Shown here: positions 37,979 to 47,743 of the stretch, piece by piece
How the letters are laid out: every line of letters starts with the position of its first letter
How positions within the stretch are numbered: position 1 is the first letter of the stretch
NCBI GenBank assembly: GCA_012034765.1
Contig: JAAUOU010000014.1
Span: forward strand, 1-50,725
Length of the DNA stretch: 50,725 nucleotides
Source of the DNA: Pleurocapsaceae cyanobacterium CSU_1_1
GTDB lineage: Bacteria > Cyanobacteriota > Cyanobacteriia > Cyanobacteriales > Xenococcaceae
Direction of reading: 5' to 3'
The notes under the pieces: generated by a model
Told to the model about the DNA's origin: nothing
Seen by the model: only the letters and a program-made list of their open reading frames with translations
Databases searched by the model: none
Translations under genes and position numbers: made by a program

Positions 37979-39892
37979 TTACAGTTTTGATTCCCACAGC
38001 AGTTCGTCCCGATCAAGCAGACTAATCTTAATAATTCGCATTGGCTTGCTAAATATATTGCTCAAGCCACCAAACCACCACCCATTACTGCCCGATTGAT
38101 TGGCGAGTTTGACAACGATTTGTTTTTTGTAATCCTCTTCCCCTCCTGGATAAATCACCGTTCCTTCACAGCTTACTTGAGTAGAAAAAGTGCCGTCGCC
38201 TAATTTGACTGGTTGGGCTATGGAATTAATAGGACAGTTTGGGGATGTCGCCGATATGGACATATTTTCTGGTTGCGAGGATTTGCCTTGGTAAGTTATC
38301 CGTAAAACAGGATTTTCAACACCTCTAGCAGGAGTATGAGACTGATTGACAATAGAAAGAGTTAACTCAGTGGCTGCTTGAATTTCCCTAATTTGCGATT
38401 CAACATAAAGCTGTGGTTGATTTACCGAGGGAAAAGTTATTTCTGCTAGTGGTTCGCCACCAAAGTCGGCGTACATCTTCGCTAAAGCCCCCGTAAAGGC
38501 TGCATTGTAGCCAACTCCTACTTCATTTCTCACCCAATCAGTGCGATCGTCTACCCAGTTATCCTGCTCATCTGGCCCCCCTACTAACGCCCCCATTAAT
38601 AGGTTACGGGTTTCTAATGGGTCGGACATATTGTTTAACCAACTCCCATGAGCAGTGCGGTGATGGGGGTTTTGGGGCGAGTTTTCACCATAGCCAATTT
38701 GATAACTGCGTTGAGCCGGATTTTTACCAAGGATGTAGTCAATTTGGCTCACGCCAAAATCTAAATAACGCTGTGCTTTATCTATTTGACCTTGAGATTT
38801 TAGCCAATCACTATAAATAAAACCGACAAAACTAGTATTAGCGCTTAAAGCCAGAGAAGCCCATTTAACTAAGAAAGCTAAACCACCTGGGGTATAGGTG
38901 ATTTTTTCTCCCTGATAGCCTACCGTCCAAAAATCTAACCAAGCTTCCGCTCGTTGCTGATATTCTTCCTTACCTGTTAATTGGGCAAGTAATACATAAG
39001 TACCATAAGATTTATCATCAAACTGGTAAGTATAATTATAGGGTTTGCTCATCTGGTTATATTCAGACTCCGCCTTAGCTAAATATTTTAAATCGCCACC
39101 TTGAGCTTGTTTCGCCTTATGTAACCAAATTGCGCCCCAAACTAACTCATCTTGATAGCCGTTATTGGAAGTATAAAAAGGATTAGCCTCCTGAAGACAG
39201 TCGGAATATTTACCCCGATAAGTATCTGCAAAATCAAATAGCCGTTCAGCTTTTTGCACTAGTAGATTGGCATATTCCGTCTCACCATTACGCCGAAATA
39301 AAATTGAACTAGAAGCCAAAGCAGCAGCAGTTTCCGCAGCTAAATCCGTTCCAGGACAAATCGTATCAATTTTGTAGGCTGGGCGCTCCATTTCGTAATG
39401 CACCACCTCTAATGGCCCCCACCAATTATGGTCTAGCTCGCCATTACCCACCTGTCCATAAAGAACATATGACCCAGGATTATCGTTAGCGAAAGAAGTA
39501 AGTAAATAATCAGTAGCCCATTTAATATTCTGCGTTAAATGCTCCAACTGACCTGATGCTTGATAAGCATCATAATATTCAATTCCGCCCCAGGCTAAAT
39601 TAACTACCGAAAACGCCAAAGGAAAATTAAACTTGACGTTATCTCCTGCATCCACCCAACCACCAGTAAGATCTAAGCCGACATCCGCCCCATCTTTGGG
39701 GGTAGAATCTCCCCGCCAGGGAAACCGATTCCACTCTGGTAGTTTGCCCGTCTGTTGTGCTTCATAAAATAAAATCGATTTTTGTAGCGCTTCTCCATAA
39801 TTTTGGCTTTTTTGGCTAAGGGTGGGGGAGGCAGTACAGGCGATCAAGACAAACACCATTACTCCCGCTAATATTTGCTTTAATTTCCGCAT
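37979..39892 (-). CDS. glycoside hydrolase family 9 endoglucanase-like lipoprotein
   Basis: Secreted beta-1,4-glucanase of family GH9, an inverting family. The catalytic Asp pair lies in GGWVDAGDNVKFNFP (DAGD, 81-84), the conserved His in NPHHRTAHGSW, and the C-terminal acid in DDRTDWVRNEVGVGYNAAF (E457), counted from the ATG at 39892. This start gives a signal peptide with a lipobox-like VLIAC; the frame is open to 40039, but that stretch is not protein-like. After the catalytic domain about 150 residues form a beta-rich module resembling a family 3 carbohydrate-binding domain. It probably trims the cell's own cellulose or related glucan; use as a foraging enzyme is less likely. Confidence 0.87.
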   Translation of the reverse strand: MRKLKQILAGVMVFVLIACTASPTLSQKSQNYGEALQKSILFYEAQQTGKLPEWNRFPWRGDSTPKDGADVGLDLTGGWVDAGDNVKFNFPLAFSVVNLAWGGIEYYDAYQASGQLEHLTQNIKWATDYLLTSFANDNPGSYVLYGQVGNGELDHNWWGPLEVVHYEMERPAYKIDTICPGTDLAAETAAALASSSILFRRNGETEYANLLVQKAERLFDFADTYRGKYSDCLQEANPFYTSNNGYQDELVWGAIWLHKAKQAQGGDLKYLAKAESEYNQMSKPYNYTYQFDDKSYGTYVLLAQLTGKEEYQQRAEAWLDFWTVGYQGEKITYTPGGLAFLVKWASLALSANTSFVGFIYSDWLKSQGQIDKAQRYLDFGVSQIDYILGKNPAQRSYQIGYGENSPQNPHHRTAHGSWLNNMSDPLETRNLLMGALVGGPDEQDNWVDDRTDWVRNEVGVGYNAAFTGALAKMYADFGGEPLAEITFPSVNQPQLYVESQIREIQAATELTLSIVNQSHTPARGVENPVLRITYQGKSSQPENMSISATSPNCPINSIAQPVKLGDGTFSTQVSCEGTVIYPGGEEDYKKQIVVKLANQSGSNGWWFGGLSNIFSKPMRIIKISLLDRDELLWESKL

Positions 39893-40159
39893 CTGGCTTA
39901 ATTTGAATTTTAAATACATAAGTGAAAATATAAAAATGTCATAAGTTACTAGGCTAACGTGCCATATCTCAGATATCCGATAAACTACTAAAATTTCATA
40001 TTTGCGATCGCCAATTCTATAATTGCCCAAGGTATCCATCTAAAAAGTATGTTTCTGTCATAGACTGCTTTTGTTTTTCAAGGTGTTGATTCTATCCCCT
40101 ATTTAATCGCAGATAAACTTTACAATAAAAGTTTGCAGCAATTATAGAAGTAAATAGCA

Positions 40160-41593
40160 ATGAGCGAGTTTGATTACGATTTAATTATTATTGGCGCAGG
40201 GGTTGGGGGTCATGGTGCAGCATTACACGCCGTTAAAAACGGTTTAAAAACGGCAATTATCGAGGCGGGGGATATGGGAGGGACTTGTGTTAATCGTGGC
40301 TGTATTCCTTCCAAAGCTTTACTTGCTGCTTCTGGTCGAGTTAGAGAATTTGGCGATCGCCATCACCTCCAAGACCTGGGAATTCAACTAGGAGATGTGC
40401 AGTTTGAACGTCAGGCGATCGCCGATCATGCTACCAATTTGGTAAATAAAATTCAAGGAGATTTAACTAATAGTCTCAAGCGTCTCAAGGTTGATATCAT
40501 TCGTGGTTGGGGGGAGTTGGCGGGAACACAAAAGGTTAAAGTATCAGGGAATGATGGGGATAAAACCTATACAGCCAAAGACATTATGCTTTGTCCTGGA
40601 TCTGTGCCTTTTGTCCCTAGAGGGATTGAAACAGATGGAAAAACCGTTTTTACCAGCGATCAGGCAGTTAAATTAGAGTCTCTTCCTGACTGGATTGCCA
40701 TTATTGGGAGTGGCTATATTGGGTTGGAATTTTCTGATGTCTATACAGCTTTGGGTTGTGAAGTCACCATGATTGAAGCTTTAGATACTTTAATGCCTGG
40801 TTTCGATCCTGATATTGCTAAGATAGCCAAAAAAGTTCTCCTCGATCAGCGAGATATTGAAACCTACAAGGGTGTCTTTGCCACGAAAATTACTCCTGGT
40901 ACACCAGTTCAAATTGAATTAACTGATGCCAAAACTAAAGAGGTAGTAGAAGTCTTAGAAGTAGATGCTTGCTTAGTGGCGACTGGACGTATTCCCGCCA
41001 CCAAAAAACTCGGTCTAGAAACTTTAGCTGTCGAAATCGATCAACGTGGCTTTATTCCCGTCAACGACAAAATGCAGGTATTACGAGATGGCAAACCCGT
41101 ACCTCACCTGTGGGCGGTAGGAGATGCTACAGGTAAGATGATGCTAGCTCATGCTGCTTCAGGACAAGGAGTAATTGCGATCGAAAACATCTGTGGCGCA
41201 GACAAGGAAATAGACTATCGTTGTATTCCCGCTGCTGCTTTTACCCATCCTGAAATCAGTTATGTCGGCTTAACCGAAGCCCAAGCCAAAGAATTAGGAC
41301 AAACCGAAGGCTGGCAAGTAGCTACTGTTAAATCTTTCTATAAAGGCAACTCCAAAGCCTTAGCCGAAGGAGAAACCGAAGGTGTGGCTAAAATTATCTA
41401 TCGTCAGGACACTGGAGAATTACTAGGCGTACACATCATTGGTATTCACGCTTCCGACTTAATCCAAGAAGCAGCAAATGCGATCGCCAAACGAGAATCT
41501 GTGCAAAATCTCTCTTTCAATATCCACACTCATCCTACCCTGTCTGAAGTGTTAGACGAAGCCTATAAACGCGCTCAAGTAGTCGCAGTATAA
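40160..41593 (+). CDS. lpdA: dihydrolipoyl dehydrogenase (E3)
   Basis: FAD-NAD flavoprotein that reoxidises lipoamide of pyruvate dehydrogenase and of the glycine cleavage system. The N-terminal FAD motif [10 protein letters not shown] (12-21), redox-active disulfide CVNRGC (C43, C48), NAD motif [17 protein letters not shown] motif LWAVGDATG and the C-terminal catalytic HTHPTLSEV are all present. The 477-residue length is normal. Together with glcD it fits a photorespiratory metabolism, but the two genes are far apart. A hairpin terminator follows at 41775-41810. Confidence 0.95.
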   Translation: MSEFDYDLIIIGAGVGGHGAALHAVKNGLKTAIIEAGDMGGTCVNRGCIPSKALLAASGRVREFGDRHHLQDLGIQLGDVQFERQAIADHATNLVNKIQGDLTNSLKRLKVDIIRGWGELAGTQKVKVSGNDGDKTYTAKDIMLCPGSVPFVPRGIETDGKTVFTSDQAVKLESLPDWIAIIGSGYIGLEFSDVYTALGCEVTMIEALDTLMPGFDPDIAKIAKKVLLDQRDIETYKGVFATKITPGTPVQIELTDAKTKEVVEVLEVDACLVATGRIPATKKLGLETLAVEIDQRGFIPVNDKMQVLRDGKPVPHLWAVGDATGKMMLAHAASGQGVIAIENICGADKEIDYRCIPAAAFTHPEISYVGLTEAQAKELGQTEGWQVATVKSFYKGNSKALAEGETEGVAKIIYRQDTGELLGVHIIGIHASDLIQEAANAIAKRESVQNLSFNIHTHPTLSEVLDEAYKRAQVVAV

Positions 41594-41774
41594 GTTATTA
41601 ACTGATGTTAGTACGCAACTTAGTGGAAAATTATAGCTTTAGGGACTTGGGGAAGTAGGGATTTAGGGAAATAGGGATCTGTTGTACTCAATCTCCCAAT
41701 CTCCCCACATCCCCATATGCCAAGCAGCAAACACGCGTAACATCAATTAGTAAGTTGGGACAGTTCCTTTCGTT

Positions 41775-41810
41775 ACCCTCTAAGCCAAATATGATTTAGA
41801 GGGTTGTTTT
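41775..41810 (+). terminator. Rho-independent terminator after lpdA
   Basis: Nine-base perfect arms ACCCTCTAA (41775-41783) and TTAGAGGGT (41796-41804) with a 12-base loop, then TGTTTT. It lies between the convergent lpdA and ampG genes and may serve both. The gap before it carries G-rich and C-rich repeats (GGGGAAGTAGGGATTTAGGG near 41650; TCTCCCAATCTCCCCACATC near 41690) that are partly complementary. Confidence 0.7.
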
Positions 41811-41822
41811 GATCACAAGCAT

Positions 41823-43063
41823 TTAAGCTTCTTCGGGCTTCCAGGGGGCAAACCAAGGTAGTAATAGTAATCCAGGTACGGCTGCTAACAAAGTAAATAA
41901 GAAAAAACCTGTCCAACCGATCTCTTTAGCAAATATGCCAGCGGGAGCAACCAAAATATCTCGGCTAAAAGCCATTAAACTAGACAAAAGCGCAAATTGT
42001 GTGGCTGAAAAGCGTTGATTGCATAAACTCATCAAAAAGGCGACGAAAGCAGATGTTGCCAATCCAGAACATAAATTTTCGATATTGATTGCCAAAACCA
42101 TAAACTGATAATTTTGCCCTAGCTGTGCTAGCAGAAAGTAAACTAAATTGCTGAATGCTTGCAAAATACCAAAGATCCACAAAGAACGATTAATTCCTAA
42201 GCGACTCAGAACGACTCCCCCAAGTAAAGCACCAACAAGAGTGGCGATTAAGCCCATCCCTCCTTGAATTGCACCAATATCAGTTTGCGTAAACCCAGTT
42301 TGAAGCAAAAAAGGAGTCACCATGTTATTTACTAACGAATCTCCCAGTCTGTAAAGCACAATAAAAACTAAAACCAAAAAACCTTTAGTTATTCCCAATC
42401 TTTGAAAAAACTCTTGAAACGGTAGAATAATAGCTTGTGCGAGATTGGTAGGGGGTTGCTCTGGTAAAATTGGTTCTGGCGACCAAATAGAAAAGATGAT
42501 ATTTATTGCCATCAACCCCGCCAAGAATAAATAAACTCCTTGCCAAGAAATACGATCGGCTAAAATCAGCGCTAATGAACCTGTAAGGAGCAAAGCAATA
42601 CGATATCCTAAAACGCCGATTGCTGCTCCTGCTCCTGTTTCCCATTCCGTGAGAATATCAGTACGATAGGCATCAAAAGCAATGTCTTGACTCGCACTCA
42701 AAAAAGCAATGATCGCTGCATTAATCGCAAAAAGCTGTAAAGCTTGCTTAGGTTGTTGTAAAGACATAATGGCGATCGCAATCGTTAGACCAATCTGCGT
42801 GACAACTAACCACCCGCGACGACGACCTAAAAACGGTGGAACATAGCGATCTAAAAATGGAGCCCAGAGAAATTTAATTGAATAAGGTAGTGAAACTAAA
42901 CTGAGTAAGCCAATCGAAGCTAGATCGACTTTCTCTACTGTCATCCAGGCTTGTAGAGTTCTGCTAGTTAAAAATAGAGGCATTCCTGAAGAAAAACCCA
43001 ACAACAGCAAAGCTATCATTTACGGCTTTGAAAAACTTGTAACAGAGACTTAGTTGTTTTCAT
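41823..43063 (-). CDS. ampG: AmpG-type MFS muropeptide permease (frameshifted at N-terminus)
   Basis: Major facilitator superfamily importer of the AmpG group, which carries anhydro-muropeptides into the cytosol for cell-wall recycling. The family start is MxxLLQVFQSRKMIALLLLGFSSGMPL. Here ATG at 43061-43063 gives MKTTKSLLQVFQSRK and then a stop; the remaining 398 codons begin at an ATG at 43017-43019. One more T (plus strand) in the TTT at 43019-43021 joins them into 413 residues with about 12 helices, including LPYSIKFLWAPFLDRY and the basic loop GRRRGWLV. An independent start at 43019 would lose only the short amphipathic leader, so the protein may function either way. No amidase or anhydromuramic kinase is nearby. 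Confidence 0.85.
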
Positions 43064-43280
43064 TGATTGAGATAAAAAACCTCGAATAAATTCATTAAAT
43101 GGAAAATGACTCTGGAATGTCTTCCACTCAAAGAGTATTCATGATCGAGCAATTTTGTCAATTTTTTCGCTAGGAATCCCTAAGGTACAACTATTCAGGA
43201 GCGATCGCTTATAACGCAAAGCGAAGAAAGGACGCGCCAGCTTGCACAAAGCGGGATTCTTTAGGGTAATAATCGCTAGT

Positions 43281-43300
43281 TCAAAAGTCAAAAGTCAAAA
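43281..43300. repeat. short AGTCAAA-type tandem tract
   Basis: TCAAAAGTCAAAAGTCAAAA, the same unit as the tracts at 28094-28134 and 46950-47019. It lies in the 295-base gap between ampG and DUF928, which also holds a HIP1 octamer near 43200 and GC-rich scraps of the 1-345 repeat type (GCGAAG, GGACGCG). No gene is seen there. Confidence 0.7.
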
Positions 43301-43359
43301 ATAATTAAAGACCGAAGGGCTTGGTAAAAATCTGAAATATTACTTAATTTTTACTTGAT

Positions 43360-44169
43360 TTAGCGAAAATTAGCTGGATTTTTAACTAATTTTGTGTCAA
43401 TAAAAGGTTTAGATGCCAGGTTTTCTAAGCCTACAGAAACTAACATTTCAGACCATTTTTGACGAATCATAGTTTCCTCTGCCATAGAAGTTGGATCTTC
43501 AGTCAACGCCGATAAAGCGTCGAACCAAAAACCTTGTTGGCGATAAATTTCTGCTTTTTCAAGCGAACTTGCTTTATTTAACTGCTGTTGAGTAGCTAGG
43601 TTAAGTCTTCCTTGACGCATCCAGCCTTCAACTACAATGTCACGAGAACGCTCTTGATTATTGCAAATCATCGATAAGTACCAATGGTAGTTTTGATTTG
43701 GTTTGAGCAGATTGGACTTATCCTCAGCAGGAACTTTGATGCTAATAATGCCATTGCCTTCAGTAGAGAGAAAAGTTTCGTATATTAGTTGGTCTTGTTC
43801 ATTGCGTAAAACAAACTCTAGGGTGCTGGAATTTTTCAGCTTTGGAACGTAGAAAAATAGCTGAGGCGAAGCAGCAGCATTCATGCCCACAGTCTTTTGA
43901 GGAATTAATGCCATTAAGTTGGAGTTTTCACTATTGGTAACGCAACTATCTCGACTGGATCTACTACCTCCATCTCGACGATGAGTTGGCAAGCCAAAAT
44001 CTGATGCTCTAGTTTCTGCTGATTCTGCTGATTCTGCTGATTCTGCTGATTCTGGTGATTTTGGTTTTGCCGTAGCAGGGTTAGTTAATCCTAAATAGAT
44101 TAGGTTGGAAATGAGAGTTAAGCTTAAAAATTTAACCAATTTATTGGACATATATTTAATGTTTAGCAT
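43360..44169 (-). CDS. DUF928 family exported protein
   Basis: A 269-residue secreted protein of the cyanobacterial DUF928 family. A signal peptide is seen near the start (KFLSLTLISNLIYLGLTNPATA). A short S-A-E repeat (about 40-52) follows, encoded by five 9-base units at 44014-44058 with the last imperfect. The DUF928 core runs from GMNAAASPQLFFYVPKLKNSS through LIYETFLSTEGNGIISIKVPAE to YHWYLSMICN. This family often accompanies CHASE2-domain proteins, and the divergent neighbour here is exactly such a gene. The function is unknown. The N-terminal start codon is at 44167-44169, with ATGs at MSN a few residues later as alternatives. Confidence 0.85.
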   Translation of the reverse strand: MLNIKYMSNKLVKFLSLTLISNLIYLGLTNPATAKPKSPESAESAESAESAETRASDFGLPTHRRDGGSRSSRDSCVTNSENSNLMALIPQKTVGMNAAASPQLFFYVPKLKNSSTLEFVLRNEQDQLIYETFLSTEGNGIISIKVPAEDKSNLLKPNQNYHWYLSMICNNQERSRDIVVEGWMRQGRLNLATQQQLNKASSLEKAEIYRQQGFWFDALSALTEDPTSMAEETMIRQKWSEMLVSVGLENLASKPFIDTKLVKNPANFR

Positions 44170-44399
44170 TAATCTTATCTATTGATTAACAAGTTAATTA
44201 TCATTATTTATGTCCATTATTTTAACCAGGGTTAATCTAAAGCGCCATCTAGATAAAACTCATTTATACTTATTATTGATTTTACTTTTGCTAATTTATA
44301 GATTTTAAATATTTTTACTTAGGTTATTAAATTAACAGTAATTTTATTTAAGTAAATATGCGTAATAAGAATATATTTATTTAAACCTGAAATGTTTTG

Positions 44400-46937
44400 A
44401 TGAAATTTAGATTTAATAGCCTCAAAAAGAAATTCTTGATTAAAATTCAAGCTGATAATTGGCTTAATACCTATAAATTTTCTCTACTCCTGTTAACTAT
44501 TTTGATTGCAGTTGCCGTAATGGGAGTACGACGTTTAGGTGCATTACAAGCTTTAGAATTGTTAGCCTATGATTGGATGGTTAATCTGCACAACGAAAAT
44601 CAAACCGATCCTCGACTATTGTTAGTAGAAATTACAGATAAAGATATAGAAAAACACGGCAGTTATCCCCTTAAAGATGAATTAATTGCCCAATTATTGC
44701 GAAAATTACAGAAAAATCACCCCAAAGTAATTGGATTTGATCTGTATCGCGAAGTAGCATATCCTCCTGGTACAGATGCCCTCAGACAGGAATTACAAAA
44801 AGATAATGTAGTTGTAATTCAATTGATTGGCAATGGAGAAAATGGCGTTTCAGCACCCCCTGGAGTAAAAGCAGAGCAAATCGGTTTTAACGATCTCGTG
44901 GCTGATATAGGAGATGATGTTTTACGTCGTAACTTAATGTATGTTCAGTTTGGTTCAACACCAATCCAAGAAATGTATTCTTTTCCACTGCGCTTAAGCC
45001 TTAAATATTTAGAGGAGCGTCAGCTTAAGTTGCAGGTTGGTGATAATTTTCTTCAGATTGGTGAGGCAAAATTTCCTGATTTAAAAGCAAATTCAGGGGG
45101 GTATCAGCTTGAGCCTTCTGAAACCGCAGGTCAACAAATTCTCATTGATTACCAATCTCCTAATATTGCTCAACGGGTTACTTTAACAGAAATTTTAGCA
45201 GGAAAAGTTGCCCCTAGTCTAATCAAAGACAAGATCGTTTTAATTGGTGCTACCTCCGTCAGTGTCAAAGACATTTTATCCACACCTTATAACCAAGGTT
45301 CTGATAGCTTAATGCCAGGAGTGGTAGCTCAAGCTCAAATGACCAGCCAAATTTTAAACATAGTTTTGGATGATGCTCCCTTGTTTTGGTTTTGGTCAGA
45401 ATGGAGTGAAGGACTTTGGGTATGGGGTTGGTCTTTAGTAGCCGTAGCGATCGCCTGGAAATTGAAACACCCTCTAGCGATTATTGTCGGGGGTATAGTT
45501 GGTGTTGGCAGCTTAATAATTGTTTGTTTTGTCACCTTTACTTTTGCTGGCTGGATTCCCTTGATGCCAGCAGCAATCAGTTTAACCGTAACTATTGCTA
45601 GTGTTTTAGGTTATAAGGCACTTTATAATCTTTTCTACGATTCCCTGACAGGATTGCCGAATCGGAGTTTATTCGCCAAACAACTCAACAAACTTCAGCA
45701 AAAAGACAAGTCTCCAGGTTTTATTGGTATTTTATGCCTGGACTTAAATCGTTTTAAATTAATTAATGACGGTTTGGGATATCAAGCAGGCGATCGCATT
45801 TTAATTGAAACAGTCCAAAGGCTGCAAGAAAATTTAAATTCTCAGACAATTTTGGCGAGAGTTGGTGCAGATGAATTTGCGATCGCCATTAAAACTGATG
45901 AATATACTACCGAGGCGATCGAAATTGCCAATAAGTTAGATCGCGCCATAGCTTCACCTTATCAACTGAGGGAACAAGAAATCTTTACTTCTGCCAGCAT
46001 TGGTTTAGCTTTTAATCGCTTAGGAGAAAAGTTTCAGCCAGAGGAGTTATTACAAGCTTCCCACGCAGCTATGTATCAGGCAAAAGTATCGGGTAAAAGA
46101 CGACATGAAATTTTTACTACTAACATGCATGAACAGGCTCTCAAGCGACTTGAGCTGGAAGCTGATTTAAACCAAGCGATCGACAATCAAGAGTTTGAAC
46201 TCTATTACCAGCCGATAATTTGCTTGAAAACTGGCATGATTAAAGGATTTGAAGCTTTAGTACGTTGGCAGTCGCCGACTCGTGGCTTTGTTTCTCCTGG
46301 AGAATTCATTCCCGTTGCCGAAGAAACAGGTTTGATTGTGCCAATGGGAGAGTGGATTTTGACTACCGCCTGCGATCAGATGCAGCAATGGCGCAAACAG
46401 TTTTCTAATGCAGAATCGGTGGTGATCAGCGTTAATCTTTCTAGTAGACAGTTTGCTCAAGCTAATTTGATTGCACAAGTGCAAGAAACATTAATTACCA
46501 CAGGATTAGCGGGGGGAAATCTTAAGCTAGAAATTACTGAGAGTATGGTGATGGATGATGTTGAAAACACAATAGACTTGTTGCACGAGTTAAAAAAACT
46601 AGACATCAAAATTAGCATGGACGATTTTGGCACAGGCTATTCTTCCTTTAGTTATCTTCATCTTTTTCCTCTTGATACTTTGAAAGTGGATCGCTCTTTT
46701 GTCAGTAATATGAATCAGGGGATCAAGAATCAAGATATTGTCAGCACCATCGTAATTTTGGCTCATAAATTGGGTATGGACGTGATTGCCGAAGGCATCG
46801 AAACTAGAGCCGAACAAGATATTTTGCATCGCTTTAATTGTGAATATGGACAAGGGTATTATTTTGCTAAACCATTATCTCAACAGGATGCAACGCAGTT
46901 GCTTGAGCAAAATAAAATATGGAAAACTGACTACTGA
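44400..46937 (+). CDS. CHASE2-GGDEF-EAL cyclic-di-GMP signalling protein
   Basis: Membrane sensor enzyme for cyclic di-GMP turnover. After one N-terminal helix (FSLLLLTILIAVAVMGV) an extracytoplasmic CHASE2 domain spans about 40-310 (VLIGATSVSVKDILSTPYNQ), followed by three helices at about 330-420. The GGDEF domain follows, with motif GADEF (489-493) in place of GGDEF and no RxxD inhibitory site. The EAL domain then has EALVRW (from E618), ITESMVMDDVENT, DDFGTGYSSF and KVDRSFV, all the residues of an active phosphodiesterase. The cyclase half may therefore be weak and the EAL half active. Start ATG at 44400; a TTG one codon earlier is also in frame. It is divergent from the DUF928 gene. Confidence 0.93.
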   Translation: MKFRFNSLKKKFLIKIQADNWLNTYKFSLLLLTILIAVAVMGVRRLGALQALELLAYDWMVNLHNENQTDPRLLLVEITDKDIEKHGSYPLKDELIAQLLRKLQKNHPKVIGFDLYREVAYPPGTDALRQELQKDNVVVIQLIGNGENGVSAPPGVKAEQIGFNDLVADIGDDVLRRNLMYVQFGSTPIQEMYSFPLRLSLKYLEERQLKLQVGDNFLQIGEAKFPDLKANSGGYQLEPSETAGQQILIDYQSPNIAQRVTLTEILAGKVAPSLIKDKIVLIGATSVSVKDILSTPYNQGSDSLMPGVVAQAQMTSQILNIVLDDAPLFWFWSEWSEGLWVWGWSLVAVAIAWKLKHPLAIIVGGIVGVGSLIIVCFVTFTFAGWIPLMPAAISLTVTIASVLGYKALYNLFYDSLTGLPNRSLFAKQLNKLQQKDKSPGFIGILCLDLNRFKLINDGLGYQAGDRILIETVQRLQENLNSQTILARVGADEFAIAIKTDEYTTEAIEIANKLDRAIASPYQLREQEIFTSASIGLAFNRLGEKFQPEELLQASHAAMYQAKVSGKRRHEIFTTNMHEQALKRLELEADLNQAIDNQEFELYYQPIICLKTGMIKGFEALVRWQSPTRGFVSPGEFIPVAEETGLIVPMGEWILTTACDQMQQWRKQFSNAESVVISVNLSSRQFAQANLIAQVQETLITTGLAGGNLKLEITESMVMDDVENTIDLLHELKKLDIKISMDDFGTGYSSFSYLHLFPLDTLKVDRSFVSNMNQGIKNQDIVSTIVILAHKLGMDVIAEGIETRAEQDILHRFNCEYGQGYYFAKPLSQQDATQLLEQNKIWKTDY

Positions 46938-47298
46938 TGCTATAGCGCAAGTCAAAAGTCAAAAGTCAAAAGTCAAAAGTCAAAAGTCAAAAGTCAAAAG
47001 TCAAAAGTCAAAAGTCAAACTTTTTATTCAATATTTGAATTTAGAGCAAAAAGTGATTTGCAATACTTTTTTAGCTAATTTACCAATATCGCACAGTATT
47101 TTTGTATGTTATGATACATTAAAATATTTTTTTTGTATCATTTATAGCAAATTAAAATATCAATGCTGATCGATAAATAAAATATCAAAATCACTTAAAT
47201 CTATTTTTAAATACATCTAAAGATAGATAACATTAAGAAATATATTTTCTATCTTGAAAGTAGTTAATATTTATTCACAATTCAAGGAACTACCAATC
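46938..47298. other. intergenic region before hli, with tandem repeat and hairpins
   Basis: No gene is supported; a reading frame across 46786-47169 is just the repeat translated. Contents are ten copies of AGTCAAA at 46950-47019; an inverted repeat ATGATACA (47111-47118) and TGTATCAT (47134-47141) with a T-rich loop; and another, AAGATAGA (47220-47227) and TCTATCTT (47248-47255), about 45 bases before the hli start. The last could be part of the hli leader. Confidence 0.55.
46950..47019. repeat. tandem heptamer repeat, AGTCAAA x 10
   Basis: Ten exact copies, starting 13 bases after the CHASE2-GGDEF-EAL stop. It is the longest tract of this unit in the window; others are at 28094-28134 (reverse orientation) and 43281-43300. 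Confidence 0.97.
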
Positions 47299-47508
47299 AT
47301 GGCAAATATGGAAAACAAGACACCAGACGTACATTATGCATCTCAGTCCGAGCGTAAATATGGCGAGTTTGCGACTAAGTTTCAGTTCGGCTCTAATCCC
47401 AGTGCGGAAATCTGGAATGGCAGATTAGCAATGATTGGCTTTTTAGGCGCAATGGTGGTCGAACTAACTACTGGTCAAGGCTTCTTTCATTGGCTTGGGA
47501 TTGCATAA
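47299..47508 (+). CDS. hli: high light-inducible protein (Hlip, CAB-like)
   Basis: Single-helix thylakoid protein that binds chlorophyll and carotenoid, protecting photosystem II assembly and chlorophyll synthesis under light stress. The chlorophyll-binding motif ExxNGRxAMxGF is present as EIWNGRLAMIGFLGA, followed by VELTTGQGFFHWLG. The 69-residue form starts at the ATG at 47299 with AAGGAA upstream (47284-47289); the frame opens further upstream, but that part is not conserved in character. Expression is likely controlled through the hairpin-rich leader. Confidence 0.93.
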   Translation: MANMENKTPDVHYASQSERKYGEFATKFQFGSNPSAEIWNGRLAMIGFLGAMVVELTTGQGFFHWLGIA

Positions 47509-47572
47509 CTTCAGCGGTGATCTCTGACTGGCGTTGGTGATTTAGTAATGACGTACAAAGTAAGACTGTTCG

Positions 47573-47599
47573 TAGCTATTAGCTATTAGCTGTTAGCTT
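47573..47599. repeat. short tandem repeat, unit TAGCTAT
   Basis: Three to four imperfect heptamer copies downstream of hli, similar to the TAGCTTA tract at 1375-1400. Confidence 0.7.
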
Positions 47600-47712
47600 T
47601 TCAATAATTTGTATCATTTGGATAAGCATTCGGATAGTGGAAAAGCATTACACATTCAGCAACGCCCTCTGACTCTAATTTCTAATTCTCTTGCAAATAA
47701 TTTAATTTATTT

Positions 47713-47741
47713 ACAACCCTGTCTTTGGCAGGGTTGTTTTT
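47713..47741 (+). terminator. Rho-independent terminator between hli and herA
   Basis: Nine-base perfect arms ACAACCCTG (47713-47721) and CAGGGTTGT (47729-47737) with a seven-base loop, then a run of T to 47741. It is oriented for plus-strand transcripts and abuts the herA stop at 47744. Confidence 0.85.
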
Positions 47742-47743
47742 AG

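Noticed and set aside
46950-47019. Possible CRISPR array (ten regular repeats)
   Set aside because: The unit is seven bases with no spacers and no cas genes nearby; it is a simple tandem repeat.
46786-47169. Open reading frame over the AGTCAAA repeat, with a repeated KSQKSKV peptide
   Set aside because: The peptide is the repeat translated, and the frame starts antiparallel in character inside the EAL domain gene in another frame.
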